64,000 bases of DNA, taken from Marinobacter sp. SS5-14b. GTDB lineage: Bacteria; Pseudomonadota; Gammaproteobacteria; Pseudomonadales; Oleiphilaceae. Both the position numbers and the translations under genes were made by a program. The stretch covers positions 1 to 64,000 of the forward strand of contig NZ_JASSVM010000003.1 in NCBI RefSeq assembly GCF_030541005.1, read 5' to 3'. The notes under the pieces are model-generated. The model searched no databases. It was given only the letters and a program-made list of their open reading frames with translations, and had not been told where the DNA came from. The number at the start of each line of letters is the position of its first letter. Positions within the stretch are counted from its first letter, which is position 1. Below, piece after piece: positions 51,282 to 60,986 of the stretch.

Positions 51282-51953
51282 GTGCTTATCAAATATTTCC
51301 AGGGTCACAAAAAGGCACTCACTCTGTGCGGGGGTGTCCTGGTGATCGCCCTGACGCTGTACCCGATGATCTATCGCACCTGGGCTTTTGGTTCGGATGC
51401 CTGGGGCCTGTCCGTCATAGCGGTTCTTGATCCCGAAGAAGTGCCGTGGAGCCCCTCGGATTTCAACAGTCTGGCGATCCGTCCTGCAGTGGCTTATTGG
51501 CTTCTGACCCATTTCGACTGGCCCTATGAACGCTGCGGTAGGGCAATGACTGCGATGGATGGCTGTTCGCAACCTTTGATCAATTTCGTGGGCACGACGT
51601 TGGATGCGCACGAATCTGATTCGGTCATGACGCGCCGAGGCTACGGGTTACTCCGACATTTTGCGGCAAGGGGCGAGCCGATTAACGGCTATTACAAAGG
51701 GTTTACACCGGTACATGAAGCCGTTCTCTATGCCAATGTGGACTACCTTCGCGCTTTGCTGGAGCTGGGTGCGGACCCGAACCTGCCGATTGATATGCCG
51801 GAAAAGGACTACCACGGCTTTGACGCGTTTGAATTCGCGACGTTTTTGGAGTCCCGTAATCAAGAAATTTATCTGGATATCCAGGCAGAGCTTGAAGCGT
51901 TATATGAGCTTGGCGAGAGTGGAGAGCGGGAGATGCCTGTAGTAACCCCTTAA
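51282..51953 (+). CDS. Membrane-anchored ankyrin-type protein
   Basis: GTG at 51282, 5 nt after AAGGAGGAG, opens 223 residues. One N-terminal helix (LTLCGGVLVIALTLYPMIY) is followed by a domain with Cys residues (ERCGRAMTAMDGCSQP) and an ankyrin-like repeat GFTPVHEAVLYANVDYLRAL plus LELGADPN, then part of a second repeat. Ankyrin repeats bind proteins; the partner is unknown. Confidence 0.6.
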   Translation: MLIKYFQGHKKALTLCGGVLVIALTLYPMIYRTWAFGSDAWGLSVIAVLDPEEVPWSPSDFNSLAIRPAVAYWLLTHFDWPYERCGRAMTAMDGCSQPLINFVGTTLDAHESDSVMTRRGYGLLRHFAARGEPINGYYKGFTPVHEAVLYANVDYLRALLELGADPNLPIDMPEKDYHGFDAFEFATFLESRNQEIYLDIQAELEALYELGESGEREMPVVTP

Positions 51954-52019
51954 TACCCGCCCGGCCATCGCCGCTGCTACTGTTTCCTGACCTGGAAACA
52001 CAAGCACAAGGAGACAGCC

Positions 52020-52589
52020 ATGAGCGGGAAGAAGATTCTGATGATTACCGGTGATTTCACCGAAGACTACGAAACCATGGTGCCGTTCCAGGCACTGCAG
52101 GCCGTTGGCCATACGGTTCACGCCGTTTGCCCGGACAAAAAGGCGGGTGACACGGTCGCCACCGCCATTCATGATTTTGAGGGCGACCAGACCTACACTG
52201 AAAAGCCCGGCCACCGGTTTGCCCTGAATGCAGACTTTGACGGACTGGACCCCGCGAATTACGACGCCTTGGTGGTACCCGGCGGCCGCGCTCCCGAGTA
52301 CCTGCGGCTCAACAAGGATGTGCAGAATCTGGTTCGCCATTTCTTCGAAACCAACAAGCCGGTGGCCGCGATCTGCCACGGCGCTCAGTTATTGGCCGCA
52401 GCGGGGGTTCTGGAGGGCCGTAAGTGCTCTGCCTATCCGGCCTGCCAGCCGGAAGTGGAGCTGGCCGGTGGTACCTTTGCTGCTATCGAGGTTGATCAGG
52501 CGGTCACCGATGCTAATCTGGTAACAGCACCTGCGTGGCCTGCCCATCCGGCCTGGCTTGCACAGTTCTTCAAATTGCTGGATCAGTAA
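52020..52589 (+). CDS. DJ-1/PfpI-family protein
   Basis: A 189-residue flavodoxin-like protein with nucleophile Cys119 in [10 protein letters not shown], the upstream Glu in GDFTEDYE, and [11 protein letters not shown]. This branch (PfpI/YhbO-like) includes glyoxalases, deglycases and stress proteins. AAGGAG precedes the ATG. A small hairpin (TGTTTCC/GGAAACA) lies at 51981-52000 in its leader. It is complete. Confidence 0.82.
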   Translation: MSGKKILMITGDFTEDYETMVPFQALQAVGHTVHAVCPDKKAGDTVATAIHDFEGDQTYTEKPGHRFALNADFDGLDPANYDALVVPGGRAPEYLRLNKDVQNLVRHFFETNKPVAAICHGAQLLAAAGVLEGRKCSAYPACQPEVELAGGTFAAIEVDQAVTDANLVTAPAWPAHPAWLAQFFKLLDQ

Positions 52590-52659
52590 CTCTGCAGGCG
52601 CCAGGCCGCTGGCTCCTTGGCACACTCAAGTGCCATCAATCAATCTCGGGGAGGCCGTC

Positions 52660-53040
52660 ATGTGCAAGCTCTTTATCAACGCCGATTCGGAGCTTTGGGT
52701 CAGCCGGACCCACTCCTTGCGTATTGACGGCATGGTCACCAGTGTGCGGATGGAAAACGCCTTTTGGCAGGTACTGTCGGAGCTGGCTGAGCGGGATGGT
52801 ATGAATCTGCCGCAGATGATCACCCGGCTTTATCACGAGTCCATTGATGCCGGCCATGATCTTGGCAATTTCACATCCTTCCTTCGGGTCTGCGCGTTGC
52901 GCTATCTTGAGCTACAACTGAGTGGCGACGTGCCGAGGGATACCCGGGTGCCAATCGCTTCGCTGGATGCAGACCGTATTCTTGCTGGTAAACGCGGTAA
53001 ATCGGCAACACCGAAAGTCGTGAGCAAGGCAAGCCACTGA
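52660..53040 (+). CDS. Ribbon-helix-helix (RHH_4) protein
   Basis: Start at ATG 52660, close after GGGGAGG; earlier in-frame codons overlap the DJ-1 gene. The 126-residue protein has an N-terminal strand (MVTSVRMENAFWQVLSELAE) fitting the ribbon and helices ERDGMNLPQMITRLYHESID and NFTSFLRVCALRYLELQL. RHH_4 proteins bind DNA as dimers, often as small regulators. The basic C-terminal tail supports nucleic-acid binding. Targets unknown. Confidence 0.7.
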   Translation: MCKLFINADSELWVSRTHSLRIDGMVTSVRMENAFWQVLSELAERDGMNLPQMITRLYHESIDAGHDLGNFTSFLRVCALRYLELQLSGDVPRDTRVPIASLDADRILAGKRGKSATPKVVSKASH

Positions 53041-53126
53041 CTGTGTGACCGTTGGCGAGGCGATCCCGATTGCCTTATTCGCGGATAAAGCCGTCGATCA
53101 TCAGGTATCGGTCTTGTCCTGTGCGA

Positions 53127-53726
53127 TTACCCTCGAGTAAACACCAACATTTCGTTGTTAGCCGGCATTGCATAGTCTTCTCGCAGCACCAGGCCAACCT
53201 CCGTGGCCAGCGCAGACACGTCTTCGATATCGCGAATGCCCATGTGGGGCGCGTTGGATTTCAGCGACTGGTCGAACGCCTGGTTGCTTTCGCTGGTGAA
53301 TTTGCCCTCGTGCTTGAACGGTCCGTACAGGCAAAACGCGCCGTCTTCTGGCAGGCCTGCTCCGATGCCCCGGAACATCTGTTCCACTTCTGTCCACGAC
53401 ATGATGTGGGCCGTGTTAGCCGAGAACGCCCACCTGAATGCCTGCGAGGGCCACGGGGTGGTGCTCACGTCCAACTCACGCATGGGGAGTATGTTGGGCA
53501 ATGCCGCCTGTTCCAGCCGGGCAATCGCCAGGTGCGCGGCCCTGGGGTGGTCCGTTGGTTGCCACTGCAGGTGGGGCATGGCCGCTGCGAAATGCACGGC
53601 GTGCTGACCGGTGCCGGTTCCTATCTCCAGCACGGTGCCCGGTGCATTGAAGATCTCGCGCAGTCTTTCCAGTATGGGGCTTTTATTGTTTTCGCAGGCT
53701 TGGGAAAAGGGCAGGTGGGTGGTCAT
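53127..53726 (-). CDS. DUF938 SAM-dependent methyltransferase
   Basis: A 199-residue class I methyltransferase: VLEIGTGTGQHAVHFAAAM (SAM site GxGTGxH), WQPTDHPRAAH, FSANTAHIMSWTEVEQMFRG and GAFCLYGPFKHEGKFTSESN. These segments define DUF938. The substrate is not known. Upstream AAAGGAGACG precedes the ATG. It stands alone. Confidence 0.85.
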   Translation of the reverse strand: MTTHLPFSQACENNKSPILERLREIFNAPGTVLEIGTGTGQHAVHFAAAMPHLQWQPTDHPRAAHLAIARLEQAALPNILPMRELDVSTTPWPSQAFRWAFSANTAHIMSWTEVEQMFRGIGAGLPEDGAFCLYGPFKHEGKFTSESNQAFDQSLKSNAPHMGIRDIEDVSALATEVGLVLREDYAMPANNEMLVFTRG

Positions 53727-53857
53727 CAGTGCGTCTCCTTTTCCGGAACGGTATCATAAAACCGTGTTCGGCCAATGAGGCCGGTATAATTGAACCACTA
53801 CAGAAAGCACAAGCGTTGGGGCTTTGCCGATCGATCTATTAGTAAAAGGAAATACGG

Positions 53858-54163
53858 ATGATTCTAGGATGGGTGGTAGCCGGTACCGTTGGTCAGGTTC
53901 TACTGGCGTACATGATGTTTATGTTGGTGGTTTTTGGATTCAGTGCGATAGGTAACTCCCACCGACCCACGCCGTTTGACTTTTCGGTGTTGGACTCCGC
54001 CATGTATTCCGTGCCGGCAAGCTGCATTGTCAGTGCTGTCGTTGTGATTGTGCTATATCGAATGGGGGCGGGTAAGTTAGCGTACCTTTGGTACACGGCA
54101 CCGTTGTTCTTGTTTTCGGGGTACTTGGTATACATCAAGCTGTTTATTGAGCGAGAAGCTTAA
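53858..54163 (+). CDS. Small membrane protein, three helices
   Basis: A 101-residue protein with three hydrophobic stretches (VVAGTVGQVLLAYMMFMLVV, CIVSAVVVIVLY, LAYLWYTAPLFLFSGYLVYI). No family recognised. AAAAGGAAA stands before the ATG. It converges on the three-gene minus-strand operon with a 4-nt overlap of stop regions. Confidence 0.55.
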   Translation: MILGWVVAGTVGQVLLAYMMFMLVVFGFSAIGNSHRPTPFDFSVLDSAMYSVPASCIVSAVVVIVLYRMGAGKLAYLWYTAPLFLFSGYLVYIKLFIEREA

Positions 54164-54465
54164 CGGCAGTTGGTAGCCAGCGCATAGGTTATATAGCGGC
54201 CGTTTTTGTTGATCATTTCGCGTTCGTGCTGGCTTGCAATATCATGCTTGAACGGCTCTAGCCCGAGGTGTTTGCGGGTTGCGCGCCTGGCATTGCTGTC
54301 GAATTCTTTTTTCATCAGTTCAAGGTTGCTGCACGATTCATTCAGGTAGCGCTTCTCAGGCACATACACTTCAAAACCGTCACTGGAAACAAAGTTTTGA
54401 GACGCGCATCCATAAGACAGCAGCGCCATCAGAAGAACAATGCTGAATTTAGAAAGTGAACACAT
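54160..54465 (-). CDS. Small lipoprotein
   Basis: From ATG 54463-54465 (101 residues) the start has a lipoprotein signal with lipobox LSYGC (Cys20); a Met 27 nt upstream would only lengthen the basic part. The mature chain has FEVYVPEKRYLNESC, a charged helix ELMKKEFDSNARRATRKHLG and an end Cys pair (ESC, TNC). Last gene of a three-gene operon of unknown envelope proteins; its start overlaps the previous gene. Confidence 0.6.
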   Translation of the reverse strand: MCSLSKFSIVLLMALLSYGCASQNFVSSDGFEVYVPEKRYLNESCSNLELMKKEFDSNARRATRKHLGLEPFKHDIASQHEREMINKNGRYITYALATNCR

Positions 54466-55354
54466 TTTCGCAGATGAAACCTTTATCAACATCGGTTATG
54501 GCAACTCCGGGCGGCATAAACATTTGTGTGGTGAACAGCACGTTTGAGCCTTGCTGCTCAAAGATGACCTTATTGACAATAAACCGATCCATATCCACAT
54601 TGATGGACAGGTTTCCTGTGATGTCGCTCTTGCTCAGGCTTGTTGGGCTGGCAATGTGAAACTCGACATAGTCGGAGAAAACGACCGTGTCGTACACGTA
54701 GTAGTATTCCGTTGTTTTAGCCGTATTTGCATATGACTGATAGAGATCGTTCATGTCGACGTTCTCAAACACCACCTGATACTGAACTATGTTTCCGCCA
54801 TCACCCGAGAATGCACCGGCATGGTTGCCGATGACCAGCTTGTCTGTGCAACCGGGCAGCCCGAGTGGATCGAGTGTGACGTCCAGAGCAACTTTACTGT
54901 CACTGGTTTTGCTGTTTTCGAGTTCGATCCAGAAGCGGCTGGAACGATAGCCATTTTTCTCGACCAGTATGTCGTAATCACCCGGGGGCAGTTTTATCCC
55001 ATCCCTATACTTGGGGCCGATATTCATAATCTTGATATCAGGGTTGTCGACATTGGTGTTTACGCTCAACTCGTGGGTCTCCGGGGTGGTATTTGCCAAA
55101 GCCCTGGTTGCCCCCGCAGAGGCTACAGCTGAAACGCCCTCTCGCAAGCTGGAACGCACGGCATCTTTTAATTTGGTCTCCGGAAACTTGATTTTCGTCG
55201 GCTCGATGAGCTCATGCACCTGTTGGAACACGGCTCTTGCTGCTTTGGGGAACGGAATCGCCTCGAAAATTTGCCGACCGGCACTGATCAATGAGGCGGA
55301 GTAACTGTAAACCCCAATCGAGAGAAGGGCGCATAGAATCAGAAATCTAACCAT
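54449..55354 (-). CDS. Exported protein with PEGA-like domain
   Basis: A 301-residue protein with an N-terminal signal or anchor helix (FLILCALLSIGVYSYSASLI). Residues about 95-150 resemble a PEGA domain: IKIMNIGPKYRDGIKLPPGD, YDILVEKNGYRSSRFWIELE. The C-terminal half is strand-rich with two Cys (GLPGCTDKLVIG, GFICENVF). No family match otherwise. It overlaps both neighbours by a few bases and so belongs to a tight operon; PEGA parts often sit in surface or periplasmic proteins. Confidence 0.6.
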   Translation of the reverse strand: MVRFLILCALLSIGVYSYSASLISAGRQIFEAIPFPKAARAVFQQVHELIEPTKIKFPETKLKDAVRSSLREGVSAVASAGATRALANTTPETHELSVNTNVDNPDIKIMNIGPKYRDGIKLPPGDYDILVEKNGYRSSRFWIELENSKTSDSKVALDVTLDPLGLPGCTDKLVIGNHAGAFSGDGGNIVQYQVVFENVDMNDLYQSYANTAKTTEYYYVYDTVVFSDYVEFHIASPTSLSKSDITGNLSINVDMDRFIVNKVIFEQQGSNVLFTTQMFMPPGVAITDVDKGFICENVFTF

Positions 55355-55916
55355 TGTTTAAAAACCAATCGTAGGCATCGTTGAAAATAAACAGGGAGAT
55401 GCTATCTGCCGTCGGATAGCCCGCGATTAGGCCTTCCATCCGCAGGCGGCCGTACAGTAGGGCGCTGAATAGACCGACGAGTCCTCCCAGCATGACGGTG
55501 CAAGCGCCGACGTAAAAGGTCTTGGACAGCGGGTCTGCTACCGGTTGCCGACCTTGCGCTATGCGCTTCTCGATATAAGTCTCCGCAATGATCACGAACG
55601 CGACGATAGATAACAGGTACTCGATTGATGACAGATCGATACCAGGCAGTAATCCGATCAACAATGACAAAATCACACCCAATACCAACGACGCCGGAAA
55701 GGCGAGTGCCTGGGAATAGGAGAAAGCTGTTTCTTCGCGATGCCAGAAGGTTAGTGAGCTCACGCCCCAGACCAACGGCAGCGCTAGCAACATTAGGGCG
55801 TCAATGATGATTTCTGAGGCTAGATCGAATCGAACTTTACGTGAAAATGCCAGCACGACGATCAGGGTGACAATCCAGGCAAGAATACTTTCGGTGATCT
55901 TCAGGGCTACTTTCAT
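55347..55916 (-). CDS. Membrane protein, first gene of an unknown operon
   Basis: A 189-residue protein with about five helices (ITESILAWIVTLIVVLAF, ALMLLALPLVWGV, ALAFPASLVLGVILSLLIG, YLLSIVAFVIIAETYI, CTVMLGGLVGLFSALLYG). I do not recognise it. The end overlaps the PEGA-like gene by 8 nt. Together with the lipoprotein the three may form an envelope complex. Confidence 0.55.
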   Translation of the reverse strand: MKVALKITESILAWIVTLIVVLAFSRKVRFDLASEIIIDALMLLALPLVWGVSSLTFWHREETAFSYSQALAFPASLVLGVILSLLIGLLPGIDLSSIEYLLSIVAFVIIAETYIEKRIAQGRQPVADPLSKTFYVGACTVMLGGLVGLFSALLYGRLRMEGLIAGYPTADSISLFIFNDAYDWFLNNG

Positions 55917-56040
55917 GGCTATTTTGTAGTCAGGAACGCGGTATGCGCGCGAAAAAGATCGCGGCAGTTGTCATAGTTTTCGGGAGATTATCAGTAATTT
56001 CCTGTGCTTGCAGGGCGTTTTCTCGAACCCGGTGAGGTTT

Positions 56041-56075
56041 TTGCAGGGTTTTGCAATTGTGTTGCAGGGTTTTGC
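56041..56075. repeat. Direct repeat TTGCAGGGTTTTGC in the radD leader
   Basis: The 14-mer occurs at 56041-56054 and 56062-56075 (21-bp period), with related TTGCAGGG and TGCAGGCAGGG pieces near 56007 and 56081. The spacing of two helical turns could suit a DNA-binding protein. No LexA-type SOS box was seen in this gap. Confidence 0.5.
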
Positions 56076-56167
56076 GTTTCTGCAGGCAGGGTCGCTGCTG
56101 AGTATAATGGTGCACTTTGTTCCGCTGCAGAGAATTCTGTTCCCACTGAATGGTTAAGCCCCTCCAA

Positions 56168-57940
56168 ATGAACGCTCCTTTCAAGCTGCGGCCATACCAG
56201 CAAGAAGCTGTCGATGCCACCTTGAGGCATTTCCGAAAATCCGATGAATCGGCGGTTATTGTGCTGCCGACCGGTGCAGGCAAAAGCCTGGTCATCGCCG
56301 AATTGGCACGCCTTGCCAGACGCAAAATCCTGGTACTGACTCATGTGAAGGAGTTGGTTGAGCAGAATCACACCAAGTACCAGAGTTATGGGTTATCGGG
56401 CGGCATTTTTTCAGCAGGGCTGAAGCGTAAAGAAAACCAGCATCAGGTGACCTTTGCCAGTGTGCAGTCGGTCGCGGCGAACCTGGATCAATTCCGGGAT
56501 GAGTACTCGCTGGTCATCATTGATGAGTGCCACCGGGTCAGCGGTGAAGAAACCAGCCAGTATCAACAAATCATTGACCTGCTAAAACAGCAGAACGACT
56601 CCCTCAAAGTGCTCGGGCTGACCGCCACGCCTTACCGCCTGGCTATGGGCTGGATCTATCGCTACCACTACCGGGGTTTTGTGCGGGGCACCGGTGAAGA
56701 CCAGGATAAGCCATTCCAACACTGTATCTATGAACTGCCGTTGAGCTACATGATTAACCGGGGCTATCTCACTCGGCCGGAGTTGGTGAACGCGGCGGTG
56801 GCTCAATACGATTTCTCCGCGTTGGCTCAGGACCGCTTTGGCGAATACGCCGAGAAAGACGTCAATCAGCTGCTGAGCAAACACCAGCGGGTGACCCGCG
56901 CCATTATTGAGCAGGTGATGGAGCTGGCCACTGAGCGGAAAGGAGTGATGATTTTTGCGGCCACGGTGGATCATGCGAGGGAGATCACTGGCTATCTGCC
57001 GGAGCACGAAACCGCTCTGGTGACTGGCGCCACCAATATGAAAGATCGGGACCTGCTGATTCAGCGCTTCAAACAGCGGCAACTTAAGTATCTGGTGAAT
57101 GTGTCGGTGCTCACCACCGGCTTTGATGCGCCCCATGTGGACTTTATCGCCATTCTTCGGCCTACGCAGTCGGTGAGTCTGTACCAGCAGATAGTGGGCC
57201 GCGGCCTGCGGTTGGACGAGGGCAAATACGATTGCCTGGTGATTGATTACGCGGGTAACCATGTGAATCTGCATCACCCGGAGGTGGGGGAGCCGAAACC
57301 GAACCCGGACAGTGAACCGGTGCAGGTGTTCTGCCCGGGCTGTGGGTTTGCCAACATCTTCTGGGGCAAAACCGATAGCGACGGCCGGGTGATCGAACAC
57401 TACGGACGCCGTTGCCAGGGGCTGCTGGAGCCTGCGGATGGGGATAGCGCGCGTGCCCAACAATGTGACTACCGTTTCCGCTTCAAAGAGTGCCCGCACT
57501 GTGGTGGTGAGAATGACATTGCGGCCCGTAACTGCGGGCACTGTCATCTAGCGATTATTGATCCGGATGATCAGCTTCGGGATGCCCTGAAACTGAAGGA
57601 TGCCATGGTGATTCGTTGTGCCGGGATCTCGATGAGTGCGGAAGCCTCTAAGCTGAGGATTACCTATCACGGTGAGGACGGCGAAGAGCTGAAGGAGTCT
57701 TTTGATTTCACCAAGCCTGCTCAGCGTTCCGTGTTCAACAAGCTGTTTGGCCGCAGGTTCGCTAATGGCCAGTCCCCAAGAACGTTCGGCAAGGCAGATG
57801 AGGTGCTTGAGATGCAAGCCCTGTTGCCGGCGCCGGATTTTGTGATCGCGCGGAAGCAGAAGCATTATTGGCGTGTGCAGGAGCGGGTGTTTGATTATCG
57901 GGGGCCGTATCGCAAGGCGAATGAGGTGAGAGGCCTTTAA
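56168..57940 (+). CDS. radD: DNA repair helicase-like protein RadD (YejH)
   Basis: ATG 56168 starts directly before the helicase fold (590 residues; E. coli RadD is 586). Walker A LPTGAGKS (33-40), DECH box (119-122), GLTATPYRL, then [20 protein letters not shown] and QQIVGRGLR of helicase domain 2, and zinc-ribbon Cys pairs CPGCGF and CPHCGG...CGHC near residues 395-460. RadD is an SF2 ATPase aiding RecA-mediated recombination with SSB. The leader has the direct repeats above. Confidence 0.88.
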   Translation: MNAPFKLRPYQQEAVDATLRHFRKSDESAVIVLPTGAGKSLVIAELARLARRKILVLTHVKELVEQNHTKYQSYGLSGGIFSAGLKRKENQHQVTFASVQSVAANLDQFRDEYSLVIIDECHRVSGEETSQYQQIIDLLKQQNDSLKVLGLTATPYRLAMGWIYRYHYRGFVRGTGEDQDKPFQHCIYELPLSYMINRGYLTRPELVNAAVAQYDFSALAQDRFGEYAEKDVNQLLSKHQRVTRAIIEQVMELATERKGVMIFAATVDHAREITGYLPEHETALVTGATNMKDRDLLIQRFKQRQLKYLVNVSVLTTGFDAPHVDFIAILRPTQSVSLYQQIVGRGLRLDEGKYDCLVIDYAGNHVNLHHPEVGEPKPNPDSEPVQVFCPGCGFANIFWGKTDSDGRVIEHYGRRCQGLLEPADGDSARAQQCDYRFRFKECPHCGGENDIAARNCGHCHLAIIDPDDQLRDALKLKDAMVIRCAGISMSAEASKLRITYHGEDGEELKESFDFTKPAQRSVFNKLFGRRFANGQSPRTFGKADEVLEMQALLPAPDFVIARKQKHYWRVQERVFDYRGPYRKANEVRGL

Positions 57941-58035
57941 AAAGTGAGCGGGCCGCCTTATGCGATCAGCCCGATAGATACCGGAGCCTGTCCGCCGGCT
58001 ATAATGGCGTACTTTTAATCGTGGCGGAGAACCCT

Positions 58036-58515
58036 ATGCCCATAGAAAAAAATCAAGTGGTCCTGTTTCATTACAACGTCAGTGATGAACAGGGCAACGT
58101 TGTTGAAACCTCCCGGGGCGGCCAGCCGAACGCGTACCTGCATGGCCATGGCGGCATTATCCGGGGCCTGGAAGAGGCTCTGGAAGGCCGCGAGGCTGGC
58201 GATACCTTCAGTGTTACCGTATCTCCGGATAAAGCCTACGGGCCTCGCAAGCCGGACGCCGTTCAGCGGGTGCCCATAAAGCACTTGATGGGTGCCAAGC
58301 GCTGGAAGCCGGGCATGGTTGCCCAGGTGCAAACCGAGCATGGCCGGCGCCATGTGGTTGTCGCCAAGGTTGGCCACAAGTTTGCCGATGTCGATACCAA
58401 TCATCCGATGGCCGGCAAAACCCTGACCTTTGATATCGAAATCCTCGAAGTCCGCGCTGCCGATGCGGAAGAGTTAGCGCACGGCCACGCCCATGGGCCG
58501 GGTGGTCACCACTAA
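58036..58515 (+). CDS. slyD: FKBP-type peptidyl-prolyl isomerase SlyD
   Basis: ATG 58036, 6 nt after GGAG, is preferred to an in-frame GTG at 58021. The 159-residue protein has the SlyD order: FKBP strands (VVLFHYNVSDEQGNVVETS), IIRGLEEALEGREAGDTF, insert-in-flap domain with AYGPRKPDAVQRVP, FADVDTNHPMAGKTLTFDI, and a short His-rich tail (HGHAHGPGGHH) for Ni binding. It is a chaperone/isomerase and nickel carrier. Confidence 0.9.
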   Translation: MPIEKNQVVLFHYNVSDEQGNVVETSRGGQPNAYLHGHGGIIRGLEEALEGREAGDTFSVTVSPDKAYGPRKPDAVQRVPIKHLMGAKRWKPGMVAQVQTEHGRRHVVVAKVGHKFADVDTNHPMAGKTLTFDIEILEVRAADAEELAHGHAHGPGGHH

Positions 58516-59635
58516 GGCGCCCCCATACTCCATGTTCCGGCGTGTGCTGGCACGGGCCAGTGAAGATCGGCTTTTGCTTGTCCTCCTGGCTGCTCTGGTC
58601 CCCTTGCTGTGGTTTACGCCAGAGTCTGATTGGGCCCTGCATCAACTTGTCGACTGGAAAACTGTGGGTGCGCTGGCTGGGCTGATGATGCTCAGCCGCG
58701 GGCTGGAGGAGAGTGGCTATCTCGCGTACACGGGGCAGTGGCTCCTGCAGCGGGTCCGGGGAGTGCGGTTGCTGGCGATTGTTCTGGTGCTTTTCTCGGC
58801 GTGCCTCGCTGCGGTTATCACTAACGATGTGGCGTTATTCATTGTGGTGCCGCTTACCCTGAGTCTTCGTCGGATCGCCGATATTCCGGTGGGGCGGCTG
58901 GTGATATTCGAGGCGCTTGCCGTTAATGCAGGATCGGCACTCAGCCCTGTAGGCAATCCTCAGAATCTTTTTTTATGGCAGGCATCCGGAGCCGGGTTCC
59001 TGGAGTTCATGCTGATGATGGCGCCTTTGGCATTGGCGCTCACGGTGCTGCTGATCATCGTTGTTCCACTGGCTTTTTCTGGCGGGGTGATTTCAGTGTG
59101 TGGTGTGGCTGTTGATGTGCCGCGGGAGCGCGGGTTGTTCTGGGTTTCCCTGCTTTTGTATTCACCGTTTCTACTGTTGGCAGATGAGGGTTATGCCGCC
59201 TTCGCCGCAGTTGGCCTCATAGTGTTTTTTCTGGTTTACCGTAGGCGCTTGCTGGCGGGCGTGGACTGGTTGTTGCTGCTGGTTTTTGCCCTGATGTTTA
59301 TCGATGTGAGCTTGTTGGCCAGGCTTCCAGTTGTTCGCGATGCGGCCGATGGTTTGCTGCAGATGCCCGGGCAGACGTTGACCGCCGCTGTGCTCGGTTC
59401 CCAGGTTATGTCCAATGTGCCTGCCGCTATTTTCCTGACGTCTTTTTCTGAGGAGTGGCGTGACCTGGCCTGGGGCGTAACGGTAGGTGGGTTCGGCCTG
59501 GCAATCGGCTCGCTGGCCAACCTGATCGCCCTTCGCTTAGCCCGACAGCCGGGCCTGTGGAGGGAGTTTCACTACTGGTCGGTCCCGGCCCTGCTGGGTG
59601 GTTGGCTCATTGCGATTGCCCTTGGTGCTCTTTAG
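58493..59635 (+). CDS. SLC13/ArsB-like permease
   Basis: A 380-residue membrane protein with about ten helices. The motif ITNDVALFIVVPLTLSLRRI and SALSPVGNPQNLFLWQASG (the NPQN substrate loop), repeated later as SNVPAAIFLTSF, are typical of the ion-transporter/SLC13-CitMHS superfamily. ATG 58493 overlaps slyD by 23 nt; ATG 58532 (MFRRVLARASED) is as likely. Substrate may be a dicarboxylate or oxyanion. Confidence 0.72.
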   Translation: MGRVVTTKAPPYSMFRRVLARASEDRLLLVLLAALVPLLWFTPESDWALHQLVDWKTVGALAGLMMLSRGLEESGYLAYTGQWLLQRVRGVRLLAIVLVLFSACLAAVITNDVALFIVVPLTLSLRRIADIPVGRLVIFEALAVNAGSALSPVGNPQNLFLWQASGAGFLEFMLMMAPLALALTVLLIIVVPLAFSGGVISVCGVAVDVPRERGLFWVSLLLYSPFLLLADEGYAAFAAVGLIVFFLVYRRRLLAGVDWLLLLVFALMFIDVSLLARLPVVRDAADGLLQMPGQTLTAAVLGSQVMSNVPAAIFLTSFSEEWRDLAWGVTVGGFGLAIGSLANLIALRLARQPGLWREFHYWSVPALLGGWLIAIALGAL

Positions 59636-59793
59636 GCGGCTCAGCAAGAGAGCTCGTTCAGGTAGAGAAAATCATTCCCTTCTTATACTTCCGTCTAGTG
59701 TCCCGCTGTGGCTCTTTCTATTTGGGTATGATTCAACCCGGTTGCGGCTTTTTCGCCGTTATAGCAAGTAGATTTATGAAGGAGCCTGTGATC

Positions 59794-60291
59794 ATGAACG
59801 ACGTTTCCATCGCCTTGCAGGACATGGCGGCCCCAGACGGGGTTTGCTACGGTTGCGGAAGTGCGCACCCTGAGGGCCTGCAGATAAAGAGTTATTGGCA
59901 TGAGGACGGTGTTCACGTGGTGTGTACTCACACCCCTGACCCGAAATTCCATGGTTGGCCGGAGTTGGTTTACGGCGGTTTGCTGGCCATGTTGGTGGAT
60001 TGCCACTCTAACTGGACTGCCATGGCCTATCACTACCGTGCCGAAGGCCGTGAGCCTGGCACTCTGCCGCGCATTGATTGCGTCACCGGCAAGCTGGGCC
60101 TGACTTACCTTAAGCCTACTCCCATGGGCGTGGAATTGACGCTCAAGGCCCGAGTGGAGGGTGAGGTGGGGCGCAAGAGCCGGGTGATTTGCGAGGTGTG
60201 GGCTGGTGACGTTCTTACGGTAACCGCTGACTCGATCTTTGTTCGGGTAGACACTGAGCAATTGAAATCGCAGGCTCACGGGCGGGCCTGA
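59794..60291 (+). CDS. PaaI/hotdog-type thioesterase
   Basis: ATG 59794 follows GAAGGAG by 9 nt; the long upstream frame overlaps the permease gene. The 165-residue protein has CYGCGSAHPEGLQIKSYW, FHGWPELVYGGLLAMLVDCH (catalytic-loop HG...G and Asp in VDCH) and TGKLGLTYLKPTPMGVELTL. This is the hotdog fold of PaaI-type acyl-CoA thioesterases. The N-terminal CYGCG pair is usual in this subgroup. Confidence 0.75.
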   Translation: MNDVSIALQDMAAPDGVCYGCGSAHPEGLQIKSYWHEDGVHVVCTHTPDPKFHGWPELVYGGLLAMLVDCHSNWTAMAYHYRAEGREPGTLPRIDCVTGKLGLTYLKPTPMGVELTLKARVEGEVGRKSRVICEVWAGDVLTVTADSIFVRVDTEQLKSQAHGRA

Positions 60292-60374
60292 TGAACTGGA
60301 GGTATGAATCCGGATTGGGGCGAAGGCTGGATGCTGCCCTCTTCCTGGTGGGTTGAAGTTTTCTTGCGCTCAAT

Positions 60375-60405
60375 AAAAAGGCAGCCTGAAGAGGCCGCCT
60401 TTTTT
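60375..60405. terminator. Bidirectional terminator before the cold-shock gene
   Basis: AAAAAGGC-A-GCC / GGC-C-GCCTTTTT around TGAAGA. It has A-runs on one side and T-runs on the other, so it can end both the thioesterase transcript and the convergent cold-shock transcript. Confidence 0.85.
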
Positions 60406-60425
60406 AATCACGTATTGGCTGTGAT

Positions 60426-60632
60426 TTACAGACCAATAACGTTCTCTGCCTGAGGACCTTTTTGGCCTTCGGTTACGCTGAATTCAACTTCCTGGCCTTC
60501 GGCCAGAGTTTTGAAACCGCCACCTTGAATCGCACTGTAGTGTACAAATACGTCCGGGCCGCTTTCACGAGTAATAAAACCAAAACCTTTTGCTTCATTG
60601 AAGAACTTAACGTTGCCAGTAATTGTCGACAT
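60426..60632 (-). CDS. Cold-shock protein, CspA family
   Basis: A 68-residue OB-fold protein with RNP1 KGFGFIT and RNP2 DVFVHYSAI; complete and of normal length. Binds single-stranded RNA/DNA. Which paralogue it is cannot be told. Confidence 0.92.
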   Translation of the reverse strand: MSTITGNVKFFNEAKGFGFITRESGPDVFVHYSAIQGGGFKTLAEGQEVEFSVTEGQKGPQAENVIGL

Positions 60633-60986
60633 AAATAGATATCCTGAAATTAATCATTAAAGTGCCGTCAAAAGATCGTTGTGATCTTTGATCAGCGATA
60701 TGCGGGAAACAAAAAAACGTGCAGGATCAAAAACAGGACGAGAAGTATGTCAACTCAAAAGGTCTTATTCGTGAAATGCTTTGCTAAATCTTTCCAACAA
60801 CTGAGACAGTACGCTAATTAATGGGCTGTGCATAGCGAAGTTGTAGTTTATTTTATGAATGGTTTGCAAGGTGGAGTGCAGGATGCGCCCAATGAGTAAC
60901 GCGTACACCAAACAATTTTTCCCCATTTCAGCTATGATGGATGGCTCAGGTTGGCGACCAAGCCAACCGTTGACCTGGAGAACACT
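60633..60986. other. Cold-shock leader and intergenic gap
   Basis: No gene seen. The minus-strand half is probably the long 5' untranslated leader usual for csp genes; the plus-strand end holds the promoter of the small gene at 60987. AT-rich. Confidence 0.4.

Noticed and set aside
55917-56167. LexA/SOS box before radD
   Set aside because: No CTGT-N8-ACAG sequence is present in this gap.
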